Source: Brevibacillus invocatus | GTDB taxonomy: Bacteria > Bacillota > Bacilli > Brevibacillales > Brevibacillaceae | DNA length: 64,000 bases | Direction of reading: 5' to 3' | NCBI RefSeq assembly: GCF_003710915.1 | Contig: NZ_RHHR01000010.1 | Coordinates: 186,001-250,000 of the forward strand | In this document: positions 26,626-35,648 of the stretch, in pieces | How positions within the stretch are numbered: the stretch's first letter is position 1 | How the letters are laid out: each line of letters opens with the position of its first letter | The notes under the pieces: generated by a model | What the model saw: only the letters and a program-made list of their open reading frames with translations | Told to the model about the DNA's origin: nothing | The model's database searches: none | Translations under genes and position numbers: made by a program

Positions 26626-27729
26626 CTACAAACGCCTGTATACATTGTAGTCGAAAAAACGAAGAAGTTCCTCCCCTTTTTCCATCTCGTACTGCGATTG
26701 AAAGGTAATCCGCAAAGCACCATAGATGTCTTCGCGCGTCTCTCTGATTTGCAGGTTGGTAATGTTGATCTGCTTGGCACCGAGCAGAGTCGTGATTCTT
26801 CCAATCTCACCAGGATGGTCAGGGATATCGATATACAAATCAAACAACGGTGGCAATGCGCCGGTTTTGCGTTCAGGCAATCCGTCGCGAAAGTCCCGAG
26901 CGGATTGAAAAAACTGTTCGATTCCATCTGGATCAGCCTTTTCAACCAGCTGCATCACATCCTGCAGAGCTGCTGACCAATCACGTGCGATTTTCAAGAG
27001 GTGATCTCGGTTGTGCAGCAAAATGTCACGCCACATGCGCGGGTTGCTGGATGCGATGCGCGTAATGTCGCGGAAACCGCCAGCTGCCAGTCGTGCATGC
27101 CACGCATTCTCGTCATCATAGTCGGCGACCAGATTCACGAGCGCCGATGCCAAAATATGCGGAAAGTGGCTGACAGCTCCAACTACCTGATCATGCGTGT
27201 CGGCATCCATTCTGACAACCTTGGCACGCGTCAGCTGGAGCAATTCAGATAGACGCTCTACTTTTTCCTCTGGCGTCCCTGGTGCCGGAGTCAATACGTA
27301 ATAAGCATTTTCGAACAATCGGTCAGATGCCGCTTCTACACCTGATTTATGTGAGCCTGCCATTGGATGACCACCAATAAAGGTAACATGGTCAGGAATC
27401 ACTTTCGTCGCATGATGTACGATGCCGGATTTGGTGCTTCCTGCATCCGTTACGATCACATCCGGTTGTAAATCGAGCTGGCGAAGTGTTTCTAGAGTCG
27501 CGTAAATTTGCTCCACGGGTGCCGCCAAAAAAATGATGTTGGCTTCTCTGACTGCGGTCTGCAAATCCGTCGTTCCTGCATGGATGACCCCGTTGGTTAG
27601 CGCTTTATCCAAAGAATCCTGCCGGACATCAAAACCAACGATGCGATTATTTGGATCATTTTTTAATGATAAAGCGATCGAGCCTCCGATAAGTCCTACA
27701 CCTACCACAGCAATGGTTGTCTTTTTCAT
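26626..27729 (-). CDS. tyrA: Prephenate dehydrogenase with C-terminal ACT domain
   Basis: 367 residues. It oxidises and decarboxylates prephenate to hydroxyphenylpyruvate for tyrosine. The N-terminal NAD motif is VGVGLIGGSIAL; GGHPMAGSHKSG and VGAVSHFPH carry active-site residues. Residues about 295-365 form an ACT domain (DHPGEIGRITTLLG), expected to bind tyrosine for feedback inhibition. AGGAG abuts the ATG, so the AAGGAT further upstream may serve instead. An intrinsic terminator lies between hisC and this gene, with no room for a full promoter after it. Confidence 0.95.
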   Translation of the reverse strand: MKKTTIAVVGVGLIGGSIALSLKNDPNNRIVGFDVRQDSLDKALTNGVIHAGTTDLQTAVREANIIFLAAPVEQIYATLETLRQLDLQPDVIVTDAGSTKSGIVHHATKVIPDHVTFIGGHPMAGSHKSGVEAASDRLFENAYYVLTPAPGTPEEKVERLSELLQLTRAKVVRMDADTHDQVVGAVSHFPHILASALVNLVADYDDENAWHARLAAGGFRDITRIASSNPRMWRDILLHNRDHLLKIARDWSAALQDVMQLVEKADPDGIEQFFQSARDFRDGLPERKTGALPPLFDLYIDIPDHPGEIGRITTLLGAKQINITNLQIRETREDIYGALRITFQSQYEMEKGEELLRFFDYNVYRRL

Positions 27730-27762
27730 CTCCTGCTTCTATCCTTCCATCTACGTGTAGAG

Positions 27763-27787
27763 AAAAATGCCGGGAGATCCCCGGCAT
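27763..27787 (-). terminator. Internal terminator between hisC and tyrA
   Basis: ATGCCGGG and CCCGGCAT form a perfect eight-base stem around five bases, followed by five T on the minus strand. Only 33 bases separate it from the tyrA start, with no visible promoter. It probably lowers rather than abolishes tyrA-aroA transcription. Confidence 0.85.
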
Positions 27788-27795
27788 CATCTGCA

Positions 27796-28890
27796 TTATT
27801 TTAAAGCACCTGTTACGATTTCTTCGAGAACACGCAGGATTTTGTCATTCTGCTCTGTAGTTCCGATCGTAATCCGTTGATAACCCGGATGACCCAGTGC
27901 TTTACCGGATCGAACGATAATACCATGACTGAGCAGCTTTTTAAATACCTCATCTGAATCTTGTTTCAGGTTGACCAGAATGAAGTTTGTTTGTGAAGGA
28001 TAATAATCCAGTCCCCACTCGTCAAATCGATCCGTAAATTGCTTCATGCCTTCTCTATTCCGCTCGCGGCAAGATGCAACGAATTCCTGATCATGCAAAG
28101 CTGCTCGGGCAGCTGCTTGACCCAAGGCACCCGTATTAAATGGCTCGCGTACATGCTCCAGCTGAGAGACGAGCTCCTCAGAAGCAATACCGTAGCCCAC
28201 ACGCAACGTCGCCAGTCCGTAAATTTTGGAAAACGTCCGCAGGATGATCAGATTCGGATAATCCGCCAGCATGGGCACTGTCTGTGGATATTCCGGATCT
28301 ACAACATACTCGTAATAAGCTTCGTCCAGGACGACCAGGACGTTTTTCGGTACTTTTTTCAGGAATGCTTCCAGCTCAGTTGTGGTGACGATTGTTCCAG
28401 ACGGGTTGTTCGGGTTGCACACCCAGACTACACGCGTCTGATCATTGATTGCCGCTGCCATCGCTTCCAAATCGTGAACGCCGTTTTTCAACGGAACCTC
28501 GATCAGCTCAGCGCCTTCAATAATCGCGTTGGAGCGATATTGGGAAAAAGTAGGGGTTGCCATCACTGTATTTGTACCCTCGCTGAGATAAGCGCGAGAG
28601 ATCATGAGAAGAATTTCGTCCGAACCGTTGCCAAAGATCAGTTGTCCAGGCTTCACACCCAGGAACTCAGCCAGATCCCAACGGAGCTTCAGACTAGCAC
28701 CGTCTGGATAGATCGCCAGGTTGTCCAATTGAGCAACAATCGCTTCTTTTGCCTTTGGCGAACTGCCGAAAGGATTTTCATTGGAGGCAAGCTTGATCAC
28801 TTCTGTCAAGCCATATTCGCGTTTTACATCGTCAATGGGTTTCCCTGGCTGATAGACCGGGGCCTCGAGAATTCGTTGCTTGGGTTGCAT
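27796..28890 (-). CDS. hisC: Histidinol-phosphate / aromatic aminotransferase
   Basis: 364 residues, a PLP-dependent fold type I aminotransferase. The PLP lysine lies in RTFSKIYGLA, with NPNNPSGT and VVLDEAYYEY upstream. In B. subtilis the enzyme in this position serves histidine synthesis and also transaminates the keto acids of tyrosine and phenylalanine; its place between trpA and tyrA suggests the same double use here. It starts at ATG, 30 bases after trpA. Confidence 0.94.
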   Translation of the reverse strand: MQPKQRILEAPVYQPGKPIDDVKREYGLTEVIKLASNENPFGSSPKAKEAIVAQLDNLAIYPDGASLKLRWDLAEFLGVKPGQLIFGNGSDEILLMISRAYLSEGTNTVMATPTFSQYRSNAIIEGAELIEVPLKNGVHDLEAMAAAINDQTRVVWVCNPNNPSGTIVTTTELEAFLKKVPKNVLVVLDEAYYEYVVDPEYPQTVPMLADYPNLIILRTFSKIYGLATLRVGYGIASEELVSQLEHVREPFNTGALGQAAARAALHDQEFVASCRERNREGMKQFTDRFDEWGLDYYPSQTNFILVNLKQDSDEVFKKLLSHGIIVRSGKALGHPGYQRITIGTTEQNDKILRVLEEIVTGALK

Positions 28891-28920
28891 CCGCGTCTCA
28901 CTCCTGAATACTTTTTCACT

Positions 28921-29742
28921 TTATTGTAGCGCACTACTCAACTGATGTACAAAGTTTTTTATTTTTTCGACAGCGTCGTCACACTGATTGGGATCCTGCA
29001 GCTGCTCTCCATAGCGCTCGATTTCACGTACGATGGCGCTGCCTACGATCACCGCGTCCGCATGAGGAGCCAAGGTTCGCACCTGCTCTGGTGTAGAAAT
29101 GCCAAAACCGACTGCTGTAGGAGCGGTTGTGCTCTCCCTGACTCTTTTCAGAAAATCCGTCAGGTCGCCGCGTAGCTCAGTCCTGGCGCCGGTGACCCCG
29201 AGAGAAGAGACACAATACAGAAAACCTGTCGCCTGTTCCCCGATCATCCTGATACGTGTCTGGGAGGTAGGAGCTACGAGTGAAATGACGTGTACACCAT
29301 GCTTTTTAGCCGCTGCGATTGCAGAGCCGCTTTCTTCAACCGGCAAGTCCGGAATGACCACGCCATCTGCACCGCTTGCAGCAAGGTCGGCAAAAAAACG
29401 TTCGATTCCATATTGAAAGACTGGATTTACATAGGAGAACAGCACAAGTCCTGCTTCCATACCCGATGCGCGAAGCTTGACTACCAGTTGGAGTGCGTCT
29501 TTGATCGCGACGCCGTGCTTCAAGGCGCGTTGAGAAGCTTGTTGAATCGTAGGACCGTCTGCCAGGGGGTCCGAATAGGGAATCCCAAGCTCAAGGATAT
29601 CTGCCCCTGCTTCGACCAAGGCATGCGCGATTTTGTAGGTCACCTCAAGAGTGGGATCTCCCACTGTGATAAAGGGGATAAAACGCTTGCGGCTCCGATC
29701 GGCAAACACATGATCAATTCGGTTTTGGTGGATAGTCGTCAT
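28921..29742 (-). CDS. trpA: Tryptophan synthase alpha chain
   Basis: 273 residues, a TIM barrel. It cleaves indole-glycerol phosphate to indole, which passes to the beta chain. Motifs: [18 protein letters not shown] with the catalytic Glu and Asp, and GFGIST and VIVGSAIV at the phosphate site. Its ATG overlaps the trpB stop by four bases. It is the last trp gene, and hisC follows. Confidence 0.97.
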   Translation of the reverse strand: MTTIHQNRIDHVFADRSRKRFIPFITVGDPTLEVTYKIAHALVEAGADILELGIPYSDPLADGPTIQQASQRALKHGVAIKDALQLVVKLRASGMEAGLVLFSYVNPVFQYGIERFFADLAASGADGVVIPDLPVEESGSAIAAAKKHGVHVISLVAPTSQTRIRMIGEQATGFLYCVSSLGVTGARTELRGDLTDFLKRVRESTTAPTAVGFGISTPEQVRTLAPHADAVIVGSAIVREIERYGEQLQDPNQCDDAVEKIKNFVHQLSSALQ

Positions 29743-30971
29743 GCCTGAACGCCCCCTTCCTGAGTGTCAGACAAAGCATCCTGAATGGTCAGCACGTCTT
29801 TGTCTCCTCGTCCCGACAAACAGATCACCAGCACTTGATCTGGCGACATATGCGGAGCTCGCTTCATCGCTTCTGCTACAGCATGAGCACTTTCCAGCGC
29901 GGGAATAATTCCTTCGGTTTTACACAGCAGCTGAACCGCCTCCAACGCTTCAGCGTCCGTAATCGCCGCATAGGTGACTCTTCCTGAATCTTTCAGGTAA
30001 GAATGCTCGGGTCCGATCCCGGGATAATCCAGACCTGCCGAAATGGAATGCGCTTCCTGAACCTGCCCGTTCTCATCCTGTAACAAATAGGTCAAGGAGC
30101 CGTGAATGACACCTGGTCTTCCCATGCTCAGCGTCGCTGCATGCTTGTCGGTATCAATCCCTAGACCTGCTGCTTCTACGCCGCGCAGTGCCACGCTTTC
30201 ATCCTGTAAAAACGGGTAAAACATTCCGATCGCATTGCTTCCTCCGCCAACACAAGCGATGACTTCATCCGGGAGTCTGCCCAGCATCTCCTGGATTTGG
30301 CTACGCGTTTCTTCCCCGATGATTTTCTGAAATTCACGAACCATGTACGGATATGGATGCGGCCCTACGACGGAGCCGATAACGTAAAAGGTCTCGTCCA
30401 CATGGGAAACCCAGTGGCGAATTGCCTCATTCGTCGCATCCTTCAGCGTGCGAGATCCGGATACAGCTGGAATGACTTCTGAGCCAAGCAGATTCATACG
30501 GAAAACGTTCAGGGACTGACGGCGAATATCTTCCTCCCCCATAAACACCTGGCACGACAATCCGAGCTTTGCTGCTACGGTTGCACTCGCCACACCATGC
30601 TGACCCGCTCCCGTCTCTGCGATAATCGATTTCTTCCCCATACGCTTGGCGAGCAAGCCTTGCCCCAATGCATTGTTCAATTTATGGGCACCCGTATGAT
30701 TCAAATCTTCGCGCTTCAAGTAGATGCGAGCACCTCCAAGCGCCTCCGTGAGCCGTTCTGCGTAAGTAAGGGGGGTTGGACGGCCTGCGTACTCGGTCAA
30801 GAGATTGTTCAGCTCTTTTCGAAATTCAGGGTCGCGTCGTGCCTCTTCAAACGCTTGTTCCAATTCAGTCAGTGCATTCATCAGGGTTTCCGGGACAAAT
30901 TTCCCCCCGAATTCCCCAAAGCGTCCCTTCTCGTCAGGAACGACCCGAGCTGTAGTTTGAGCTTCAGACAT
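29739..30971 (-). CDS. trpB: Tryptophan synthase beta chain
   Basis: 410 residues. It condenses indole with serine using PLP. The PLP lysine is in the [15 protein letters not shown] block, and the glycine-rich phosphate loop is [10 protein letters not shown]. Length and motifs match the trpB1 type, which works with TrpA rather than the stand-alone trpB2 type. Its start overlaps trpF by eight bases and its end overlaps trpA by four. Confidence 0.98.
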   Translation of the reverse strand: MSEAQTTARVVPDEKGRFGEFGGKFVPETLMNALTELEQAFEEARRDPEFRKELNNLLTEYAGRPTPLTYAERLTEALGGARIYLKREDLNHTGAHKLNNALGQGLLAKRMGKKSIIAETGAGQHGVASATVAAKLGLSCQVFMGEEDIRRQSLNVFRMNLLGSEVIPAVSGSRTLKDATNEAIRHWVSHVDETFYVIGSVVGPHPYPYMVREFQKIIGEETRSQIQEMLGRLPDEVIACVGGGSNAIGMFYPFLQDESVALRGVEAAGLGIDTDKHAATLSMGRPGVIHGSLTYLLQDENGQVQEAHSISAGLDYPGIGPEHSYLKDSGRVTYAAITDAEALEAVQLLCKTEGIIPALESAHAVAEAMKRAPHMSPDQVLVICLSGRGDKDVLTIQDALSDTQEGGVQA

Positions 30972-31602
30972 ACTCCCTCACCCTTTCCATCAAGCTTTTG
31001 ATTTTGTTTGGATCTTTTTCTCCGTCCGTTTCCACTCCACTGGAAAGATCGATGACAGATGGACGATAACGCCCGATCAATTCCGCTACATTGTCCACAT
31101 TGATTCCGCCTGCAATGATTTCAGTAACCCCCTGACTCGCTGCTTGCAGGTCCGGGATCTGTTCCCATGAAAATCGTCTGCCTGTTCCCCCTGCCTGAGC
31201 AGGATCATACGTATCAAACAAGAACGCGTCGACATGGGTGGCGTAGGCTGCCATGCCTTCTACCGCCTCAGCTTCATTCCCTACTGCGAGAGCCTTCCAC
31301 ACGGGCAAAGAAAAACGCTCCTTTACCTCTTGGCAAAACGCTGGAGTTTCTTGACCGTGCAGTTGTACGACAGCAAGCGAAACTTCTGCCAAAATATCTT
31401 CCAATTCTTCAATGGTCGGGTTGACAAAAACACCAACTGCTGGCGGGTGATCAGGCACCGATCGCAACATCTCTTTAGCAGCAGTCGCCTCGACTTTGCG
31501 CTTGCTTGGTGCAAAAACGAATCCCACATAATCAACCTCGCACTCTTTCAACAAGCTCAGTGTTTCTTTATGCTTGATGCCACATATCTTGACTTGTGTC
31601 AC
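30964..31602 (-). CDS. trpF: Phosphoribosylanthranilate isomerase
   Basis: 212 residues, a small TIM barrel. It isomerises phosphoribosyl anthranilate to the carboxyphenylamino deoxyribulose phosphate. The catalytic Cys is in VKICGIK at the N-terminus, the general acid Asp is in FLFDTYD, and [11 protein letters not shown] binds phosphate. It overlaps trpC by four bases and trpB by eight, so the trp genes are tightly coupled. Confidence 0.97.
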   Translation of the reverse strand: MTQVKICGIKHKETLSLLKECEVDYVGFVFAPSKRKVEATAAKEMLRSVPDHPPAVGVFVNPTIEELEDILAEVSLAVVQLHGQETPAFCQEVKERFSLPVWKALAVGNEAEAVEGMAAYATHVDAFLFDTYDPAQAGGTGRRFSWEQIPDLQAASQGVTEIIAGGINVDNVAELIGRYRPSVIDLSSGVETDGEKDPNKIKSLMERVREYV

Positions 31603-32408
31603 AAGCTCACCCCCGATGTGTGATTACCACGCTGTCCCATCAAGGAAATGACGGCCTGCTCTACGTTTTGCTGGCGCATGAAGTGCTCGCCTACGAGCAC
31701 TGCCCTCGCCCCGCTCTGTTTGACATTCTCAATATCATGAATAGAGGAGATTCCGCTCTCACTCACCACAGTAAGTGTCGATGGCAGGTCTGCAATCACC
31801 TCTCGCGTCACTGCCAGATCGGTTTCAAACGTCCGAAGATTCCGGTTGTTGATTCCCAAGAGCTTGGGATCTGTATAACGAAACACCATGTCGCTCTCAT
31901 GTCTGTCATGCACCTCTATGAGAACATCCATTCCCAGATCTTCTGCTGCCTGATAGAGCGCGCGAAGCTGCTCCCCCTCCAAAATGGCTGCAATCAGAAG
32001 AATACAATCTGCCCCTGCGGACCGGGCCTCTACGACCTGGATTTCATCGATCAGAAAATCCTTGCGCAGCAATGGTAACTGGACGGAGGTATGGATGTTT
32101 TGAAGGTAGGAAAGATGCCCCTGAAAAAAGGATTCGTCGGTCAGTACCGAGATGCACTCCGCTTGCGCAGCTTGATACGCACTGGCAATCTCCAACGGAT
32201 CAAAGTCCGAGCGAATCATTCCTTTGGACGGAGAAGCCTTCTTCACTTCCGCAATCACACTGACAGGACGCGTACTTTGCTCAAGTGCCTGACGAAAACC
32301 GCGTGGCTTTTCCATATCCTTCGCTTCCGTCAGTAGAGAAGCAATCGAAGTCTTTCCTTTCAATTGCTGAACCTCTTCTTTCTTTTTCTCCACAATTTTA
32401 TGAAGCAT
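31599..32408 (-). CDS. trpC: Indole-3-glycerol phosphate synthase
   Basis: 269 residues. It closes the indole ring with loss of CO2 and water. Motifs: VIAEVKKASPSKG with the catalytic lysine, LRKDFLIDEIQ, LLIAAIL, and LGINNRNL with VSESGI. It is a stand-alone enzyme, not the TrpC-TrpF fusion of enterics. Its start overlaps trpD by 11 bases. Confidence 0.97.
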   Translation of the reverse strand: MLHKIVEKKKEEVQQLKGKTSIASLLTEAKDMEKPRGFRQALEQSTRPVSVIAEVKKASPSKGMIRSDFDPLEIASAYQAAQAECISVLTDESFFQGHLSYLQNIHTSVQLPLLRKDFLIDEIQVVEARSAGADCILLIAAILEGEQLRALYQAAEDLGMDVLIEVHDRHESDMVFRYTDPKLLGINNRNLRTFETDLAVTREVIADLPSTLTVVSESGISSIHDIENVKQSGARAVLVGEHFMRQQNVEQAVISLMGQRGNHTSGVSL

Positions 32409-33423
32409 GAATCATCCCTCCAGCGATATGACGGATGTGGTCCAGTTTACGTGCTACGTGACCTTCATCGATCAGCTCTGCCGCACGGATCACTCCTTCT
32501 TCAATGGTCCTAGCCCGTTCTGACAAATACAGGATCGCTCCCGCATTCAATAAAACGACATCGCGCGCTGCTCCCCGCTCTCCCGAGAACACGTTCGAAA
32601 TGATGGTTGCATTCTGGGCAGCATCACCGCCGCGCAGCGCATTCTTTTCATGGCGATGAAGGCCGAATTGCTCCGGTTCTACTGTGTAGCTCCGGATTTC
32701 ACCATCACGCAGCTCGGTGATGTAGCTCGTGCCCGTCACAGTCAATTCATCCAGTCCATCTGAGCCTGCTACCACGAGGGCGCGTTTCACATTCAATTCA
32801 CGCAGAACTGCGGCAACCGTCGGGAGCAGCTTGGCATCGTAGACACCCATAAGCTGATGGCTAGCCCCCGCAGGATTGGTAAGCGGACCTAGCAAATTAA
32901 ATACGGTGCGCACAGCCAATTCCTTGCGTGTCGCAGCTGCATGCTTCATCGCCTGATGATAAGTGGGGGCAAACAGAAAGCAAAGATTCGTCTCTCGCAA
33001 GCAGTCTGCTGCAGCCGCAGGGGTCAGGTTCACCGGAATCCCCAATGCTTCTAGTACGTCAGCGCTTCCGCTTTTGCTGGAAACCGCACGATTCCCGTGC
33101 TTGGCAATCTGTACGCCGTCACTGGCTGCCAAGATAGCGCTGGCCGTTGAAATGTTGAAGGTGTTGCTTCCGTCTCCGCCAGTCCCGCATGTGTCGACCA
33201 AACCCTGCATATCCAACGGAAAGCGTATCGCTCTTTCACGCATGGCACGGGCAAATCCGATGATTTCTTCCACGCTCTCTCCTTTGAGACGCAGTGTGGC
33301 GAGGAAAGCACCGATCTGAGCAGGTGTAGCTTTTCCGTCCATGATCTGCCCCATCGCTTCTTCTGCCACGTCGCGATTAAGATGATTTCCTTGCAGAATG
33401 TGCTCCAGCGCCTGAGTCAGCAT
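32398..33423 (-). CDS. trpD: Anthranilate phosphoribosyltransferase
   Basis: 341 residues. It transfers phosphoribose from PRPP to anthranilate. The PRPP-binding glycine-rich motif is DTCGTGGDGSNTFNIST, followed by KHGNRAVSSKSGSADVLE. It is a single-domain enzyme without a glutaminase fusion. Its start overlaps trpE by seven bases. No trpG gene lies in the operon, so the glutaminase subunit must come from elsewhere, as with pabA/trpG of B. subtilis. Confidence 0.97.
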   Translation of the reverse strand: MLTQALEHILQGNHLNRDVAEEAMGQIMDGKATPAQIGAFLATLRLKGESVEEIIGFARAMRERAIRFPLDMQGLVDTCGTGGDGSNTFNISTASAILAASDGVQIAKHGNRAVSSKSGSADVLEALGIPVNLTPAAAADCLRETNLCFLFAPTYHQAMKHAAATRKELAVRTVFNLLGPLTNPAGASHQLMGVYDAKLLPTVAAVLRELNVKRALVVAGSDGLDELTVTGTSYITELRDGEIRSYTVEPEQFGLHRHEKNALRGGDAAQNATIISNVFSGERGAARDVVLLNAGAILYLSERARTIEEGVIRAAELIDEGHVARKLDHIRHIAGGMIHAS

Positions 33424-34931
33424 GGCAATTCCTCCTTGCGCGCAAACAGCTGCTCCGCTTTTTCCAGGGCCGTAATCATAGCTGCTGCCTTATTTCTTGT
33501 TTCTTGATATTCGCTTGCGGGTACGGAGTCTGCGACGATTCCTGCTCCGGCCTGTACATGTGCTTGCCCATCCTGGAAGAACAAGGTGCGGATCGTGATG
33601 CAGCTGTCCAAAGAGCCATCAAAGGAAATGTATCCAATCGCACCAGCGTACAAGTGGCGAGCATCCTGCTCAAGCTCGGCGATAATCTCCATGGCCCTCA
33701 GCTTTGGCGACCCGGATACGGTGCCTGCCGGAAAAGCGGATAGCAGCGCGTCGAAAGGATGCAAGTCCTCACGCAGCTTCCCGGTTACGTGAGAAACCAT
33801 GTGCATGACGTGGGAATAATTTTCGATCACCAACGCTTCCTCTACTTTGACGCTGCCGTATGAACTGACGCGACCGACATCATTGCGTCCCAGATCGAGC
33901 AGCATGTAATGCTCGGCTCGTTCCTTCTCATCTGCCAAAAGATCTGCTGCCAGCAACTCATCTTCTCTCGGAGTAGCGCCCCTTTTTCGTGTTCCAGCTA
34001 TGGGACGCATTTCCACTTTTTGATCTTCTACCCGAACCAGCAGTTCAGGCGAGGTTCCCACGATCGTCTCTCCCTCATACTCCAGGTAATACATGTACGG
34101 AGATGGATTCAGCGTGCGCAATATACGGTAAACTGCGAATGGATCCACATCGGTTTTTACGGAAAAGCGTTGAGAGAGAACAACCTGAAAGATATCTCCG
34201 GCGGCGATGTACTCTTTCGCCTGCACAACCATCTTTTCATACTCTTCGCGGCTCATGTTGGCTTCCACTTCCAGCTTGTGCAACGGATCCACGGCTACCG
34301 AGATGCGCTGCTCTGTCTGCGCAGGAGTCGTCACTTTACCTGCCAGTTTCTCCAGTCGTTCGCAAACTTGTGCGTATTTTTCGGCAATGGAAGAGGCGGT
34401 ATCCCCTGCTTCTACGTGAAGGTTCACAATCAATTGGATTTCTTGCTTCAGATGGTCAAAGGCAACCATTTCATCGACAAACAGAAAACGCATGTCAGGC
34501 AAACGCAACGTCTCGCTTCGGTGTGGAGGCAGGTTTTCAAAATAATGAAGGGTGTTGTACCCGAAAAATCCTACTGCTCCTCCGCTCAAGCGCGGAAATC
34601 CCGGCAATTTGGGACTCTTGTAGCGATCGACTTCTGCACGCAGGTAGTTAATCGGATTGCCGGATTGAATGAATGCAGTTCCATCTCGATGGCTGACGCT
34701 AATTTCGTTTCCTTTTGCCTCAACGATTTGAAAAGGGTTCATTCCGATAAAGGAAAACCGTGCCCAGCGTGCACCGCCTTCCACACTTTCCAGTAAAAAC
34801 GAATTGCGAGTGCGAATTTTTTGATAGAGGCGGATCGGTGTCTCCTGATCAGCCAGTAAAGTCATGCTAACGGGAATAAAAGAATACGTTGCCGAGAGGC
34901 TTTGCACCTCGGCCAGTGAGGGGAAATACAT
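33417..34931 (-). CDS. trpE: Anthranilate synthase component I
   Basis: 504 residues. It makes anthranilate from chorismate, with ammonia from a separate glutaminase. The N-terminal FLLESVEGG motif belongs to the tryptophan feedback site. The chorismate-binding core shows PIAGTRKRG, LLDLGRNDVGRV, FPAGTVSGSPKLRAMEII and the C-terminal AGAGIVADS. The ATG at 34931 follows AAGGAG. It is the first gene of trpEDCFBA, behind a leader of about 306 bases with a TRAP site and terminator. Confidence 0.98.
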   Translation of the reverse strand: MYFPSLAEVQSLSATYSFIPVSMTLLADQETPIRLYQKIRTRNSFLLESVEGGARWARFSFIGMNPFQIVEAKGNEISVSHRDGTAFIQSGNPINYLRAEVDRYKSPKLPGFPRLSGGAVGFFGYNTLHYFENLPPHRSETLRLPDMRFLFVDEMVAFDHLKQEIQLIVNLHVEAGDTASSIAEKYAQVCERLEKLAGKVTTPAQTEQRISVAVDPLHKLEVEANMSREEYEKMVVQAKEYIAAGDIFQVVLSQRFSVKTDVDPFAVYRILRTLNPSPYMYYLEYEGETIVGTSPELLVRVEDQKVEMRPIAGTRKRGATPREDELLAADLLADEKERAEHYMLLDLGRNDVGRVSSYGSVKVEEALVIENYSHVMHMVSHVTGKLREDLHPFDALLSAFPAGTVSGSPKLRAMEIIAELEQDARHLYAGAIGYISFDGSLDSCITIRTLFFQDGQAHVQAGAGIVADSVPASEYQETRNKAAAMITALEKAEQLFARKEELPC

Positions 34932-35021
34932 GTGCTCTCATCTCCTTTTCAGGGGCTCGGAAAAAGGGGGACTCTTTCCTTACCCGCTACTAGAGCGAGA
35001 GGTAGGGGGAGAAATAAATAT

Positions 35022-35048
35022 AAAAAAACCCAGTCAGAGACCTGGATT
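35022..35048 (-). terminator. trp leader attenuator terminator
   Basis: AATCCAG (35042-35048 on the minus strand) pairs with CTGGGTT (35027-35033), seven base pairs with one G-U, around eight bases, followed by a T-run. It lies about 90 bases before trpE and should stop transcription when TRAP is bound. Confidence 0.88.
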
Positions 35049-35080
35049 GGGTGTCATGTGCTACCCAGCCTGCTCTTCTC
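35042..35080 (-). promoter_or_regulatory. trp leader antiterminator
   Basis: TGGGT (minus strand, 35063-35067) pairs with ACCCA (35048-35052). GG with CC and AGAG with CTCT can lengthen the stem through an internal loop, so it takes in the last GAG triplet and the 5' arm of the terminator. TRAP bound to the triplets would block it and free the terminator. Confidence 0.7.
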
Positions 35081-35124
35081 TCCTCGACCTAACTCATCTC
35101 AACTCTGCTCTACTCTCTAAACTC
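35073..35124 (-). promoter_or_regulatory. TRAP binding site, eleven GAG/UAG triplets
   Basis: On the minus strand there are nine GAG and two UAG triplets. In transcription order they begin at 35124, 35119, 35115, 35110, 35105, 35100, 35095, 35091, 35085, 35080 and 35075, so the spacing is one to three bases and mostly two. Eleven triplets match the eleven subunits of the TRAP ring. The TRAP gene mtrB lies at 44677-44907 in this window. Confidence 0.93.
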
Positions 35125-35217
35125 AGCCGGTATAACGATAGAATATCCGGATAAATCAACTTTCCCGTACCTTCTTCTCTACAAAGATGGCTACGGCTGC
35201 ACTCATCTAAGCTCTAA

Positions 35218-35236
35218 AAACGAGGCGCTCTCGTTT
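35218..35236 (-). promoter_or_regulatory. 5' stem-loop of the trp transcript
   Basis: AAACGAG pairs with CTCGTTT (seven bases, loop of five). It begins within a base or two of the expected transcript start. B. subtilis trp RNA also has a 5' stem-loop that helps TRAP. Here it also shares an arm with the longer read-through hairpin at 35224-35260. Confidence 0.7.
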
Positions 35237-35260
35237 CCCTATATGGTAAAAGAGAGCGCC
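35224..35260 (-). terminator. Terminator-like hairpin after aroH, overlapping the trp promoter
   Basis: GGCGCTCTC (35252-35260) pairs with GAGAGCGCC (35224-35232), nine bases around 19, followed by TCGTTTTT on the minus strand. The upstream arm lies between the -35 and -10 boxes of the trp promoter, so only RNA read through from aroH contains both arms. Confidence 0.65.
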
Positions 35261-35271
35261 CCTATTGTCAA
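35243..35271 (-). promoter_or_regulatory. trp operon promoter
   Basis: TTGACA (35266-35271) and TACCAT (35243-35248) are 17 bases apart on the minus strand. The -35 overlaps the TGA stop of aroH. The expected start near 35236-35237 puts the 5' stem-loop at the very end of the RNA, as in B. subtilis. Confidence 0.78.
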
Positions 35272-35645
35272 CTCTGTTTTGTCAAATCTGGACGCAGCTT
35301 GACCGCATCCCGCAAAAATACGTGCTGGATTTCCTTCGCTGATTTGTCTGTATTGACATGCATGATGACACGGACACACATCGGCAAACTGCCAGGTACA
35401 GGAATTTCGCGCATACACATCAGCGGTACATACGCCCAGTTTTCACCGTCCAGCAGACGTGCTGCTTGTGCTGGAAAAACGGAACTGACATCCTCCGTGG
35501 TTGTAAACAGCATGCTTGCGATGTCTTCAGGTTGGAGACCATTCCGTGAAATGATTTCTTCCAGCATCAGCTTGGTTGCAGAAATCACTTCTTCTTTTGT
35601 ATCGTTTTCTACAGTAATGGCCCCTCTTACTCCTCGCACTCCCAT
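35268..35645 (-). CDS. aroH: Chorismate mutase, AroH type
   Basis: 125 residues, the trimeric AroH fold rather than the helical AroQ fold. It converts chorismate to prephenate for phenylalanine and tyrosine. VRGVRGAIT at the N-terminus carries the active-site arginine, and the following acidic region and MCMREIPVPGSLPMCVRV contain the other pocket residues. It lies three bases after aroB. Its stop codon is part of the trp -35 box. It has no ACT or regulatory domain. Confidence 0.97.
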   Translation of the reverse strand: MGVRGVRGAITVENDTKEEVISATKLMLEEIISRNGLQPEDIASMLFTTTEDVSSVFPAQAARLLDGENWAYVPLMCMREIPVPGSLPMCVRVIMHVNTDKSAKEIQHVFLRDAVKLRPDLTKQS

Positions 35646-35648
35646 TTT

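Noticed and set aside
26511-26945. Minus-strand frame of 144 codons over the 3' end of tyrA
   Set aside because: It is in another frame of the tyrA ACT-domain region and has no ribosome site or similarity.
28039-28929. Plus-strand frame of about 296 codons
   Set aside because: Antisense shadow of hisC with no recognisable domain.
33909-34796. Plus-strand frame of about 295 codons
   Set aside because: Antisense shadow of trpE, no ribosome site, unnatural composition.
34940-35014. Ribosome-site masking stem for trpE, as in B. subtilis
   Set aside because: Only five bases (TCTCC with GGAGA) can pair, too weak to claim translational control by TRAP.
34932-35267. T-box for tryptophan
   Set aside because: No T-box signature was seen, and the eleven-triplet TRAP site explains the leader.
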